A DNA stretch of 64,000 bases from Nymphaea colorata (lineage: Eukaryota > Streptophyta > Magnoliopsida > Nymphaeales > Nymphaeaceae). Below are positions 52,430-62,714 of the stretch, piece after piece. The translations under genes and the position numbers were made by a program. Position 1 is the stretch's first letter; each line of letters begins with the position of its first letter. The stretch lies in NCBI RefSeq assembly GCF_008831285.2, contig NC_045146.1, positions 3,498,001 to 3,562,000 on the forward strand, written 5' to 3'. The notes beneath the pieces are model-generated. The model saw only the letters and a program-made list of their open reading frames with translations. It searched no databases and was not told where the DNA came from.

Positions 52430-52545
52430 TTGAACTTGTACAGCTTGACTCCAGCTCGAGCCCACTTCGAGCCGAGCAAAATATGACTCAAGTCAAGCTT
52501 GAGTTGGCTGAGCTCAAACTCGACCTATAGTTCATGTATAGCCTT
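52430..52545. mobile_element. fragment of the CTCGAG-rich hAT-like element family
   Basis: CAGCTTGACTCCAGCTCGAG and CAAGTCAAGCTTGAG resemble the arms of the 7688-8202 element. The right side ends near TTCATGTATAGCC, a decayed version of the TGTGCAGCC end. Confidence 0.5.
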
Positions 52546-53559
52546 ATATATCTATGAATATTTTCGAGGTACACCTCTTTAGCAATGTTTTTACACACAC
52601 ACTTAACAAATTAATAAGCACATAAAAAAAAGGCCTGCTTTTTGGAATTTTTATTTTTCCTTTGATATTTCAAAGTGTCTCAAAGACACTCTCCTCACCA
52701 CCATTAAATAAATTCGCCTTCGTGTCATTAGAGCTATTACAGTAAATGACCAAAATATCCCTCATATCATGGTTGCTATTACAAAATACTAAAAAAAAAA
52801 GTACTACAATGGTTCCCACATCAACAAAAAGAGCATAAGAACAAGTTGTGCTCACGTTTTTAACGATGACAAATTTCTTACAAGTCCCTTGTCTTGGACA
52901 TTGTAACCAGATGTGCCCCCTAAATTTGTGGCCACACAATGTCACTCGTGTGCTGCTGTTTGCCCTCCAATGACCCAGTTTTTGTGTGTTTACTCATAGG
53001 CTATCTAAGGGCACCCGTCGCTGGGATTTTAGGAACACTAATTTTTAGGAACGGCCAGAAACCTAAGGTGACCGCTTCTAAAATTAATTAGGAACGGTCA
53101 AACGGCCATTTTAATGTATTTTTAAAGGTGGCTTTTTAATTACTTTTAGGGCCAGTTGCAACTGTTTCTAATGATATATATATTGTGATTTGTTTTTTAT
53201 ATGTACTCCTAAAAGTTAAATTTGAAATTATATTTTAATTTGCATATAGGAATGACTGGGGTGACTATCCCTCATACTTCATGCAATAGCTTTTAGGAAC
53301 AATACCAAAAAGCTGCCGGACATGGGGGAGGCTGTCGCCTCCCTTTCACGGCATTGGCGGCCCCCCCGCTGTTTATGATAGCGTTGGGTAAAAAAATTTG
53401 CCGTTCAGACAACTGTTTTAAGGTCAAGGGTAGCAACCGCCGCCCTTTTTTTTCTTTTTTTTTTTACTTTGCCTTCCCCATCGCCGTCCCCAGTGGCATC
53501 CGGGGGCGGCGATGGCCCTAAGATTGTACTTCTGATACATTTGGGATCTTCATTGGGCA
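52546..53559. other. intergenic, possible decayed DNA element
   Basis: 53010-53170 contains repeated GGAACGGCC/GGAACGGTC motifs in TTTTAGGAAC context, probably remains of a DNA transposon. No gene seen. Confidence 0.35.
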
Positions 53560-53900
53560 GATTAAGCATGGACATCGGGCCTCCCCAACCAACCAGAACC
53601 TGGTACTCGGCCCTGAAAAAATCAGCTCAAAAAAATTAAGCATGAACATCGAGAACCCGGTACTCGACTCTGAAAAAATCAGCCTGAGTTCAAAAAAATC
53701 AACCTGGGTCGGCCTGATGGTATCTGATTAATTTTTTATATTACTTTTATTTAATAATGATATATATTTTATTATTAAAAATATATATTATATTCAAATA
53801 TTTTTATTTTACTTTAATTTTTTTTATTTTAACCGGGCCAGGCCGAGCCAACCCAATGCCTAGGTCGAGGGCGGCTCATACATTATGGAGCCGGAATAGG
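53560..53900. repeat. GGCCTGA/CGGGCC-bordered AT-centred repeat segment
   Basis: GAACC(T/C)GGTACTCG(G/A)C(C/T)CTGAAAAAATCAG occurs twice in tandem (about 53598 and 53657). It is followed by a TTTATTATTAAAAATATAT core and a GGGCCAGGCCGAGCC end. The same plan, in reverse, is seen at 57250-57520. Confidence 0.5.
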
Positions 53901-55379
53901 ATGAGGATCCCACTTCCGCCAAACACGCCCTAAAAGATATAAAATAATAAAAATAAAAACTCAAAAGAGATATGAAGTTGGTCTGAGAGTTCTATGGTTT
54001 TAAAAGCTATCCTCCAAGAGGGCACACTAGATTAAGCTGCACTTGCATGAGTTTCTACACAATTCACTGCACAAAATTCTTTTTCTTGCAATGTTGGGTC
54101 ACTATGTCACACTAACCCTAGTTGGTCAATTTTTGTCATTGCTCGCAGGTGGTGCGACCTCATCTCATCGTATGTTAGATGAGAATGCATACCCAAAACA
54201 CTTGACAAGTGTCGCAGTCTTCCTTTCCATAATGTGTGAGTGGAAGAATATTGGATCTCAAAGGTTTGAATCCAGCCATAATGGATCTAGATCCAAACAT
54301 TAAATGTCCCTTATGTGAAGACAAATAGTTGCCTTATGAATGGGAAGAGAATTCGTAGGGGCACAAGGGAACAGTTCACACAATAATTGAACGCAAACTT
54401 TTAAGAGAGGTATATACATCGTCTCTTCACGATCAAAGAATGGAGGACGATACATTCTCTGGTTCAGTTAGGATTGTGAACTGACGCTTTCCTTCTGTAT
54501 GAGAGACCTGCCCCTGTCGACCTACATTGTTGTCTACTGCTCATCAAAGAAGTATGCGACTTTGCTCGTCATAGTTAATTTAATTTAAGTCATATGGGCA
54601 TGTGTACCCGCATAGCAAAAAGGTTCTCATTTGCTGTTTCTGTTGGTGGAACCGCTAATTGAAAGTGTCAGGAATCAATGCAAACATTCCTTGACTAAGT
54701 TAGGTCAATGAACATGTAGATATCCTAAATATGACATTGTTGAACTATATGTTTGGTGCAACTTGTGATAAAACCTCATATTGGTCTGGCTTTAAGATAT
54801 GGTAACTATATCATATTTAAAAATAATAATAAAAAATAATAAAAAAATCCCAAAAATCATAAAAAATCAACGTATCGTAACTATATTGTAACGTATCATA
54901 ACTGTATCATGCAATACAGTGCTTGTATTAAGATACATGCGATACAGGTACGAATACACCACCTGTTTATGATACAGGTGTGCATCGTATCGCATTTTTG
55001 AAACACGATGTTACGTATCATATGATATGGCCTCGTACCATACGATACGTACAACACTGAGTAAAACAGCTCACACTTTAGGGGTATGAGGTTTGAATCA
55101 TGTGATTATCCTCTGGTGTATTATTTCTTTAGGCTACAAATAGTGGCAAGCACAACACTCAAGCTGAATGATATACCATAGGTCCATGGAACCTCCAAAG
55201 CAAGCTAGAACTTGAATGTATAAGAGTATAGTTTTGAGAGTTTTACATTGAAAGTGGTTTCCTATAAGTAAACATTGAACAGTTCGATCTTAGAATGATT
55301 TGTTTCTGCAAGTATTTTTTTTATTCTTTAGTAACAATAATTTAGTTATTTTTGCTTGCTACGCTTTTTTATATGAATG
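53901..55379. other. intergenic, GATAC-rich repeat at 54860-55060
   Basis: 54860-55060 is dense in GTATC/GATAC motifs in both orientations (for example CGTATCATATGATATGG and CATACGATACG), so it can form several small hairpins. No gene seen. The 86-codon ORF at 54043 has no motif. Confidence 0.4.
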
Positions 55380-55676
55380 TCCCCAAATATTGGATTGAAC
55401 AGCAATTTATACTGAGAATTAGGACAATTACACTGCTCCCTATTTTGGTATTGGCAACATCTGCTGTGGAGCACGCGCTGTTGCTAGCAGTTACATCTTC
55501 CATTTGAGGCGACAAGTCGCTCAACGTTGGAGGTGATTTTCGTGCCAGGCAGATTTTGCGCATGAGTTCTTTATTTGGATAACGAATTTCAAAATTTTCA
55601 TGTTCTATGACCTGCTTCATATCATATGATATGATGTTACTCATTGAACACCCATTTTGGTCTTGCATTTGTAGCG
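55380..55676 (-). other. unrecognised coding-like fragment
   Basis: An open minus-strand frame of about 100 codons with mixed, protein-like composition, unlike the low-complexity ORFs around it: it includes QMQDQNGCSMSNI, HENFEIRYPNKELMRKIC and SPPTLSDLSPQMEDV. It is bordered on its 5' side by the AT-rich element at 55677, so the frame's first 20-odd codons are element sequence. I do not recognise the family. It could be a captured exon or a remnant of a transposon protein. Confidence 0.25.
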
Positions 55677-56013
55677 TAGTAACAGAAAATATGTGTGTTT
55701 TTTTTAAATAAAACTTGATAATAACGTATGGTGAAAACAAAAAAAATGTGACTTTTTCTTTTTTGTTTTTAATCTAAAATGGTTTTTTCACATTTTTTCA
55801 TTATTTTTACTCTAAACTCATTACTAAACATTTATTTTTATCATTTTATCTAATTCTTTTGTATGTTTCTTGTCAGTTTTTCATTTATTTTACTTTTTCC
55901 AATTTTTTATGATTTTTTTCCTTTCTAAAAAAATTGCAGAAATTTTCAGCTTTATCGTAAAATATGAAAAAAAATTGTCTTCATTTAAAATGCATTAACG
56001 ATGTTTGTGACTA
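55677..56013 (+). mobile_element. AT-rich MITE-like element, copy B
   Basis: Inverted relative to copy A at 51253-51574. The left end TAGTAACAGAAAATATG and the right end, read inward, TAGTCACAAACATCG are similar, as terminal inverted repeats would be. No clear target-site duplication was found. Confidence 0.75.
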
Positions 56014-56189
56014 TGATGTGAAGTTCCTAGTATATATGTATATATATTTTTTTAAGTGTAAGTGGTTCATTCTATCACCCTTAAAAGAGGCCACTGACTT
56101 TCCTCTGTGCCCGCATCCTTGTGTTCATAGAACATGTTTCGAAACTTTTTACGGTTCAGAAATAAAACGCACTGAGACGTAACAGTGAC

Positions 56190-56245
56190 CGTTACAAGAT
56201 TCGAACATTAGTCCTTAGATAAACTGGACTACCTTGCCACCTCTC
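56190..56245 (-). mobile_element. possible tRNA-derived SINE head on the minus strand
   Basis: Minus strand: GGTGGCAAGGTAGTCC (A-box-like) and, about 34 bp on, GTTCGAATCTTG (B-box-like). Spacing suits a SINE. The body and tail were not defined. Confidence 0.35.
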
Positions 56246-57249
56246 GGAATGACATAAGGAAAAGAAAGTTTCCACCCTGCAAACGCTCCATGCTAATGTT
56301 TCACAATTGATGACTAAATTATGTTCACTGTCATTCTCTTTATTCTAGCTTTTGACATTTCCTATGAGTCATTAACCTATGTTTGTGATAGATAACTTGT
56401 AGTCTTAAGGCTGTTGCCGTCTGTTATGAATTTTTAATATAAACATTATTTCCTGTAGGGAGAATTGGCAGCTTACCAATGTTTGTGTAAAAAAAAATTA
56501 AAATGAAAAATCCTACAAATAAAACGCAAAAAAATGCAAAAATAAAAATGGAGTAATAGAAAACATGGAAAACTACAAAAGTGCAAAAAAAAATGTTTTT
56601 CCTTTTTTGGGATTTTTTTTTGTTTTGTATTTTTCAAAACACGGGACTTTTACAGTTTTATTCTGTTTATATTTTTTAAGTATAAAAGAATTTTAAACAA
56701 ATTCTTTTTAAACATATTTTTTATGCTACCATGGTTTATATTTCTTAGCAAGCTTTTTATATTCCTAAACACCTGCCGCACTTATGTCACACCCGCGTCG
56801 ACGGTGGTATGGTACTGGTGCTTCTTTGTTGGAGCACGTCCGATACGGTCAGTTCAATAGAGACAAAACTAATTACTTTAAATGTTCACTTGAGTAAATT
56901 AGTTCTAATGCAAAAAGTTTATATGTAAATAAGACTACTAAATAGTTAAATAACTATATGACAAATGATATATATATAAAGTAAATTATTTTAAAAATTA
57001 CTGCATCCACATCCACACCCGCATCCACATCCACACCCCACACTCATGTGACATAGCTTTATAGATAGCATTCCCAACACATCGCATCGATCCCATAAAC
57101 AAGTGGTGAAAACTCTCGTAGTTTTCAACCATTTAAGTTAACTAGGTACTTGTCTTTAGTAGTTCTCAACCATCTAAGTTCACTAGGTATTTATCTTTAT
57201 TAGAACCTTGTTATGAAATACACTACTAGAATTGTATTTGTGCTTGGGC
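56246..57249. other. intergenic, A/T-run-rich, no gene seen
   Basis: 56490-56740 is a poly(A)-patch/poly(T)-patch segment of unknown origin. A CCACATCCACACC short tandem motif occurs at about 57005-57037. Confidence 0.45.
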
Positions 57250-57520
57250 TGCTCTTCTTCTTCTGCTATAGACCTAGGTATAGTGCCGACTCGATATTCG
57301 AAACTTGAGCCCGAGCTCGGGCCCAAGCCGGTCCGATCGCAAGAAAAAATAATTTTTAACATATAAAATATTTTTATGAATATAAAATATATTTTTAATA
57401 GTAAAATGTATATTTTTAATAAAATAAAAAAACATTTGTTATCGGGCCCCAATCGGGTCTGTTTTTTCGAGCCGGGATAACAAGTACCAATTTAGTACCC
57501 TGCCCGATGCCAGGTGTAAT
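57250..57520. repeat. CGGGCCC-bordered AT-centred repeat segment
   Basis: CCCGAGCTCGGGCCCAAGCC on the left and TTATCGGGCCCCAATCGGG on the right surround a core of TATAAAATATTTTTATG and TTTTTAATAAAATA. Layout and core match 53560-53900 in inverted sense. Confidence 0.5.
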
Positions 57521-57685
57521 GATAAAGATTAGGATTTATCATGATGATCCTTTTACAGCTCCAAATATATATTAGGCAATATAACTTTTTCTAGGCTTTG
57601 AGCTGCCTGTGGATTACCTGTGATGTGTCCCTCGTGAGAGTGTAATTTTTCAAAACAATTTAGATGTAGACGCAGTGAGGATGTT
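57521..57685. other. intergenic, nothing seen
   Basis: Short stretch without features. Confidence 0.5.
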
Positions 57686-57703
57686 AAATAAATAAATAAA
57701 TAA

Positions 57704-57749
<46 letters not shown>
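57686..57749. repeat. compound (AAAT)n(TA)n microsatellite
   Basis: About six AAAT units followed by about 40 bp of TA. Confidence 0.95.
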
Positions 57750-57752
<3 letters not shown>

Positions 57753-58059
57753 GAATGTTTGTAAATTTTCACCGATGGTGAAATTCGATAGCAGAATAGC
57801 CAGCAGCTTCCGTCACATGGATGCTCCTAAACATCTGTCACACCCATGTAGATGCTGGTTGGGCCAAAACTAATTGTTTTAAATGCATGCTTGACTAAAC
57901 TAGCTTTAATACAAAAAGTTTATACTTAAGTAAGGCTACTAAATAGTTAAATAACTATTTAAAAAATTATATATATATATATACACTTATTTATTTATTT
58001 ATTTTATATTCCTAGTTTTTGGAAGGCATTGCTAATATCTAGAGCTAGGGAAGCCACAA

Positions 58060-58300
58060 GTGCCTCTACAGTTTACACCCTATTAGGACAATATAAAGTA
58101 ATTGTCCAATAATCTCGCAAGAACGTCAGCACCATGTACAAGTCCCTCATCTCCTAAGGAATGAACTGCCGCTCTGCATTAAACCAGGAGCTCCAGGTGG
58201 CTTCTGTCATAGCTCTTAATTCCATCCTCTCTGTAACAAAGGCATAGCAATAGTTCTCCAAAGATAAAATGAACGAGCCTCTAGGAGGAGGAAAGGGAAA
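58060..58300 (-). mobile_element. probable copia RNase H fragment
   Basis: A minus-strand frame with one stop contains ERMELRAMTEATWSSWF and, further on, LYCPNRV. These resemble the copia RNase H blocks usually read as (S)TEAE(Y/L)RAMTEAT..W and LYCDNRVA. Decayed. Flanks are not recognisable. Confidence 0.45.
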
Positions 58301-58336
58301 CAGACTAGAATCCATATTTACTCCCCTAAGAAACAA

Positions 58337-59351
58337 AAGTGATGTTAGACCCCCATGGCCTATGAAGCAAGGGGAAATGGGGTGAGGTAAGTGAGCATGC
58401 TTGAAAAGTCACATGTGGCTATAGTGGTTCTTTGTGTATAATCATCTAAAGTGCAGGATAAGTGTGCTGTTACCAGAGCAGAACTATCATGTTTTTTGGT
58501 CCCACAGGGAAACAGGGGGAGCCGCCTGATGGGACCCACTCATGAGCTCGGGGTCTTAGTTCAATAGATCACAACCCGTCTGCTAATAGTTTCAACCCTA
58601 ACTAGAAAAAGACTAAGAATCAGACAAACATTTCTTTAATGGTCTCCCTTTATGAAGATCTTTCATAATCTTCCATACGAGACTAAATTTATGAGGTGTT
58701 ACACAAATCCACAAAATATCTGTTTTTTATATTGATAGGCTCATTTTTTTAGTTTAAATATTCATGCTTCTTAAAAATTTAAAATTTATTACTGGTACTC
58801 CTTAGTCAAAAAATTTGGACTCTGCCCTTGTCAACTAGAGTAAATTTCCAATAAGAAATGATACTCAACAGCTTGATTAAGATAGAAATTAAACTTTTCC
58901 ATTTACCGTCTCCTTTTTCAATTTATTTTTTTATGTTTTTTTGGTCATGAGGATCGGTCATGAACATTAATGAACCGTTCGAACGACCGTAGTTATCAAA
59001 CTCCTTCTCTCAACGATCCCTTCCAAAGCATTTCAATTGTGCTCTTGATAACTCGTGATTAAATAGTTGTTTTATGCAACAATTCTAAGGACGATATCAC
59101 ACAAAAGTCTAGAAAGATTTAGTCAACAGCTCAATGTCGGAGCCGAAGGCAAATATTTAAATATATTAATGTGAAAATAAAGAAACATTAAGTGGCACCA
59201 CCACTCACGACAGCATTTTTGTGGGTACGTGCATTGTCTTCAGCCAACATGCAAAAGCAGAAAATCCAAGAACCGTAACATAATAAAGCGGAAAAAAAAG
59301 GTTTAGAAAGAGAAAATAAAACAAGGAGTTGAGCCAAACGCCAAGGTGCAG
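58337..59351. other. intergenic, no gene seen
   Basis: 3' side of the STIG1-like gene; no ORF of interest. Confidence 0.5.
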
Positions 59352-59811
59352 CTAGGCATAGTTGCACATGCCATTCGGGCAGGAATCCCGTTTGTTGCAT
59401 TTGTTATAATAGCATATCCCACAATACTTCCAGTTGCGACAGAGATCAACACACTCACCTCCACAGCATGACTGAGGATCCCTGCACCTGTGTCTACACT
59501 GGCCACAGATCTCTCCATCATTCAGCAGGTTAACACATGTGTTCCCACAACAATCAGGCCCCCAGGCCACAGTTCTCTCCATCATTCAGCAGGTTAACAC
59601 ATGTGTTCCCACAACAATCAGGCCCCGGGCTGCCGCGGAGGAGGCACGCCACCCGGATTAGCCATGCAGCCGGTCTTGCTGTCCATGGAGCAAAGTTGAT
59701 TGGAGCAACAGAATAACGGGGGCCAAACCCAAGTACATATGAGCATGACCTTTGTGAATTCTCAAAAGCTAAGTAGAAAATATAAAAAAGAAACATAACA
59801 AATAAGAACAA
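59352..59811 (-). pseudogene. STIG1-like cysteine-rich secreted protein gene, frame broken by a tandem duplication
   Basis: The frame from 59811 gives a hydrophobic start (MFLFVMFLFYIFYLAF), then ACLLRGSPGPDCCGNTCVN and GENCGLGA, and stops. The next frame (59585-59352) repeats GPDCCGNTCVNLLNDGE and completes the domain: ICGQCRHRC, SCCGGECVDLC, CGICYYNKC, CPNGMCNYA, stop. The CC..C...NCG.C..C..G..CC spacing and the terminal MCNYA-type end are typical of the STIG1 (stigma-specific) family of small apoplastic proteins. The break comes from a 64-bp duplication (59501-59627), not divisible by three. A second possible shift lies before CLLRGSPG, because the other frame reads CMANPGG there. It could still make a signal-less 77-residue peptide. 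A copia LTR lies about 55 bp upstream of the ORF start. Confidence 0.8.
59501..59627. repeat. 64-bp tandem duplication inside the STIG1-like gene
   Basis: 59501-59563 and 59565-59627 are nearly identical: GGCCACAGATCTCTCC versus GGCCACAGTTCTCTCC is the only clear difference. The period of 64 shifts the reading frame. Confidence 0.95.
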
Positions 59812-59865
59812 ACAATGAAAAACTTATTTTGTTTTTTACCATGGAAAGCTATCACAAGCCTTGAT

Positions 59866-60046
59866 TGTTACACAAAGCATAGAAAAAACTTAAATAGGTG
59901 AAGTTGCCATAATCTTGGCAACGATAAACTTGAAGAACTAAATCTGATTTTGTGGAAAGATTTTATTTTCTTTTATCATTAATTTTGATTGATCTTACTA
60001 GGATTCTTTCCTTGAATCTCTCTAGAACACAACCTTATCGTTAACA
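59866..60046 (-). repeat. probable short copia LTR, 181 bp
   Basis: On the minus strand it starts TGTTAACG right after a TTTGAGGGAGGA polypurine tract and ends TGTAACA, giving TGTTA...TAACA ends. Upstream in the same frame is KFCSKLGLLDPCQFEGG (60050-60105), which resembles the C-terminal end of copia pol. Ends are inferred from a single copy. Confidence 0.5.
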
Positions 60047-60109
60047 TCCTCCCTCAAACTGACATGGATCTAAAAGTCCAAGTTTGCTACAGAACTTTGT
60101 AAAAAGTAA

Positions 60110-60477
60110 TCATGTCATCTGTTGGACAGTGATTTGGCAAACCCAAATTTGGCAGCGATTCAAAAATCCCAAGTTTGATTCTTCAAGATTTTGTTCACAG
60201 GATCGAGTCCTTGCTTTGGTGAAGAAGGCAACGATGTATTTATGGTTGCCTCTAGGGCTATCAAGGACTGGCGGCAAGGAGAGAGAGAGATTAAAAGAGA
60301 AAACAATCCAACGTAATTTCATTAGGGTTAGACACGCCCAATAAAAGATTACATCTTAAGCAAAGTGGGTCTCGATCCTCACTAAGGTCCCGATCCAAAC
60401 TGATAAACTTAGTAAACTTTAATAAACCCAAAGATAAGGAAAGCAAAGCTCAAATAAAACTAAATCAGAGCATAACA
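60110..60477 (-). repeat. putative 3' LTR of the gypsy element
   Basis: On the minus strand TGTTATGCTCTG begins a few bases after GGAAGGGGGAG, the polypurine tract at the end of the gypsy pol. The far end is uncertain because copia-like sequence appears near 60105. Confidence 0.5.
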
Positions 60478-62714
60478 TTACTCCCCCTTCCAAAAAACAC
60501 CTTGTCCTCAAGGTCTCAATAAAGGAAAACGAGACGGTGCATTTTCATTGGACAACCATTCAAATTAGCCATTGGTGACGCCACTTGTCATCTATCTTAA
60601 CTTTCTTTATGCCAATGCATCTCGAGATGAAAGGGCAGGAGGTTCTTCCAAGATGGGAGCAAATTGGATATCGTTGCTGGTGGGAACCATGGTGCAGGGC
60701 TTCAATTTAGAGACGTGGAATACCAGATCTATTGAACTACCGGCTGGAAGAAGGAGCTCGTAAGTGAGTTTACTTATCCGGCGGCTGATCTTATAGGGTC
60801 CCACATAACGAGAGAGTAACTGCTGTCCAACTCCCTTGAATTGCACCGTGCGCTGCGGTGGTCTTTTCAGGAATACCCAATCGCCCTCTTGGTAGGTCAC
60901 GTCCCGATGCCGGTGGTTGTATTGTAAGACCATGCGATTTCTGACAGTCGCTAGATGGTCTTTGAGGTCCTTCAAAATAACATCTCGGCAGCATAACTGA
61001 GTGTCGACCATGTCATCACCTGCAGTGCCCAGCAAATAGCGGTGAACCGTACGGAGGTGGTCGCCCATACACGGCCTCAAAAAGGGTGATGTTTGTGGAA
61101 GTGCACCAACCGGTGTTGTATGCCAATTCCGCCCAAGTTAAATAGGTTGCCCACTCCTTGGGGTGCTGCCCTGCGAAACATCAGAGGTAGGTTTCTACAC
61201 AGCGATTTATTATCTCAGTTTGGCCATCCGTCTGCGGGTGGTAAGCTGTACTCATCTTTAGATTAGTAACCTGCAAGTGGAAATACTCTCTCCAGAACAC
61301 ACTAAGAAACATCCAGTCTCGGTCACTGATAATGGATTGAGGCATACCAAGAAGCTTCCCCACATGTTCTTGGAAGGCATGGGCGACAGTCTTGGCCGTG
61401 AAAGGGTGACCCAGCGCGACGAAGTGTGCATACTTGGAAAGTCGATCTACCACCACTAAGTTTACTGATTTGCCGCGCGACCTGGGTAAGCCTTCGATGA
61501 AGTCCATCGAAATATCTTCCCAAATCTGCTCAGAAATGGGTAATGGCTGCAATAATCCGGCTGGTTTATGTGTTTTGTACTTATTACGCTGACAAACATC
61601 ATACCCCTTGATATAGTCACGAATATGTCGTTTCATGCTTGGCCAAAAGAACGCGGTCCACAGTCGGCGATACGTCCCTTCCACTCCCTCGTGACCAGCA
61701 TCTTTAGAATCATGGAAATGCGTTATCAAGACGCCTGGCAAATCTGTGTCAGTGGGTAGATAAATGTGATCCCAGAAGTAGAGATAGGGGGGATTCCATA
61801 TGTACCCATACTTACGCGTAGGATCCTCCTGCATGGTGGCGCGAATGCGCTGAACCGAAGCTGTTGTACTGTGTGCCTGGCTATCTAATCCCAAATCTAA
61901 CACTGTATAGAAGTCGCAGCCAAGAACTGACTAGAGGATTCCCCCCTCGCTTGGAGAGTCCATCTGCCGCGAGGTTATCTCTTTCCTTTCGATGTTTGAC
62001 CTTGAAGTCAAGGCCACTAAGTTTTAATACCCATTTCTGGACCTCAAGGAGTAGGGTCGACTGTTGCATACAATAGCGAAGGCTATGATGATATGTAGGT
62101 ACTATGAATTTTCGTCCCAATTGGTAGTGTCTCCAATGCAACACTGCTAGCACAATAGCAGTCAGTTCGCGAACATAAGCCGACTTACTATGGAAGGTCG
62201 AGCCCATTGCGCAACCGAAGAATGCAAGTGGGTGTTGGTTTTGACTCAAAATTGTCCTGATGCCTATGTCGGAGGCGTTGGCTTCAACTTCAAAGGGAAT
62301 ATCGAAGTTGGGCATTGCTTGTACTGGCACCGACATGACCGCTTGCATTAATGCCGCAAATGCCTTTTTTGCTTGGGGAGTCCACTGGAACCACTCCTCT
62401 TTGTCAATGGGACAGCTATGGTGCCAAAATTGCAGACAAATCGTTGCCAATCCAAGAAAACCACAAAGCTGCTTGACTGTGCGGGGTGCTAGCCATTCTT
62501 TTACAGCTAGTACCTTATCCACCTTCATTTGGACACTACTGCGACTGATTACATGGCCCAGGTACGTGACGTGAGACATGCCGAATGTACACTTTGATAG
62601 TTTGGCGCGCAGTACGTGCTGCCGCATAAGGGATAGGACAACGTGCAAATGCTAAAATGTGCTTCCTCATTTGCGCTAAATACCAAAATGTCATCAAAGA
62701 AGATAAGGATGAAC
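60478..62714 (-). mobile_element. Ty3/gypsy (chromovirus-like) pol, partial and degenerate
   Basis: Minus-strand frames give, in order: reverse transcriptase FFDDILVFS (62680-62713); CTFGMSHVTYLGHVIS and the RT connection; RNase H with VEANASDIG, where the usual TDAS catalytic Asp is Asn; FKVKHRKERDNLAADGLS; integrase zinc finger HFHDSKDAGHEG then YDVCQRNK, where the first Cys of the usual CxVC is Tyr; DDE core with MDFIEGLP, SDRDWMF, QTDGQTEIINR; and a C-terminal GDWVFLKRPP and SKLKPC region. The tail ends LEDKVFF-type plus a polypurine tract. Frames break near 61895 and 61065, and there is a stop at 61178-61180. Integrase after RNase H makes it gypsy; the C-terminal LEDKV end suggests a chromodomain lineage. 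It is truncated upstream. Confidence 0.9.

Noticed and set aside
58337-59351. tRNA, rRNA or CRISPR-like structures here and elsewhere in the window
   Set aside because: No cloverleaf-compatible tRNA, rRNA core motif or spaced direct-repeat array was found.
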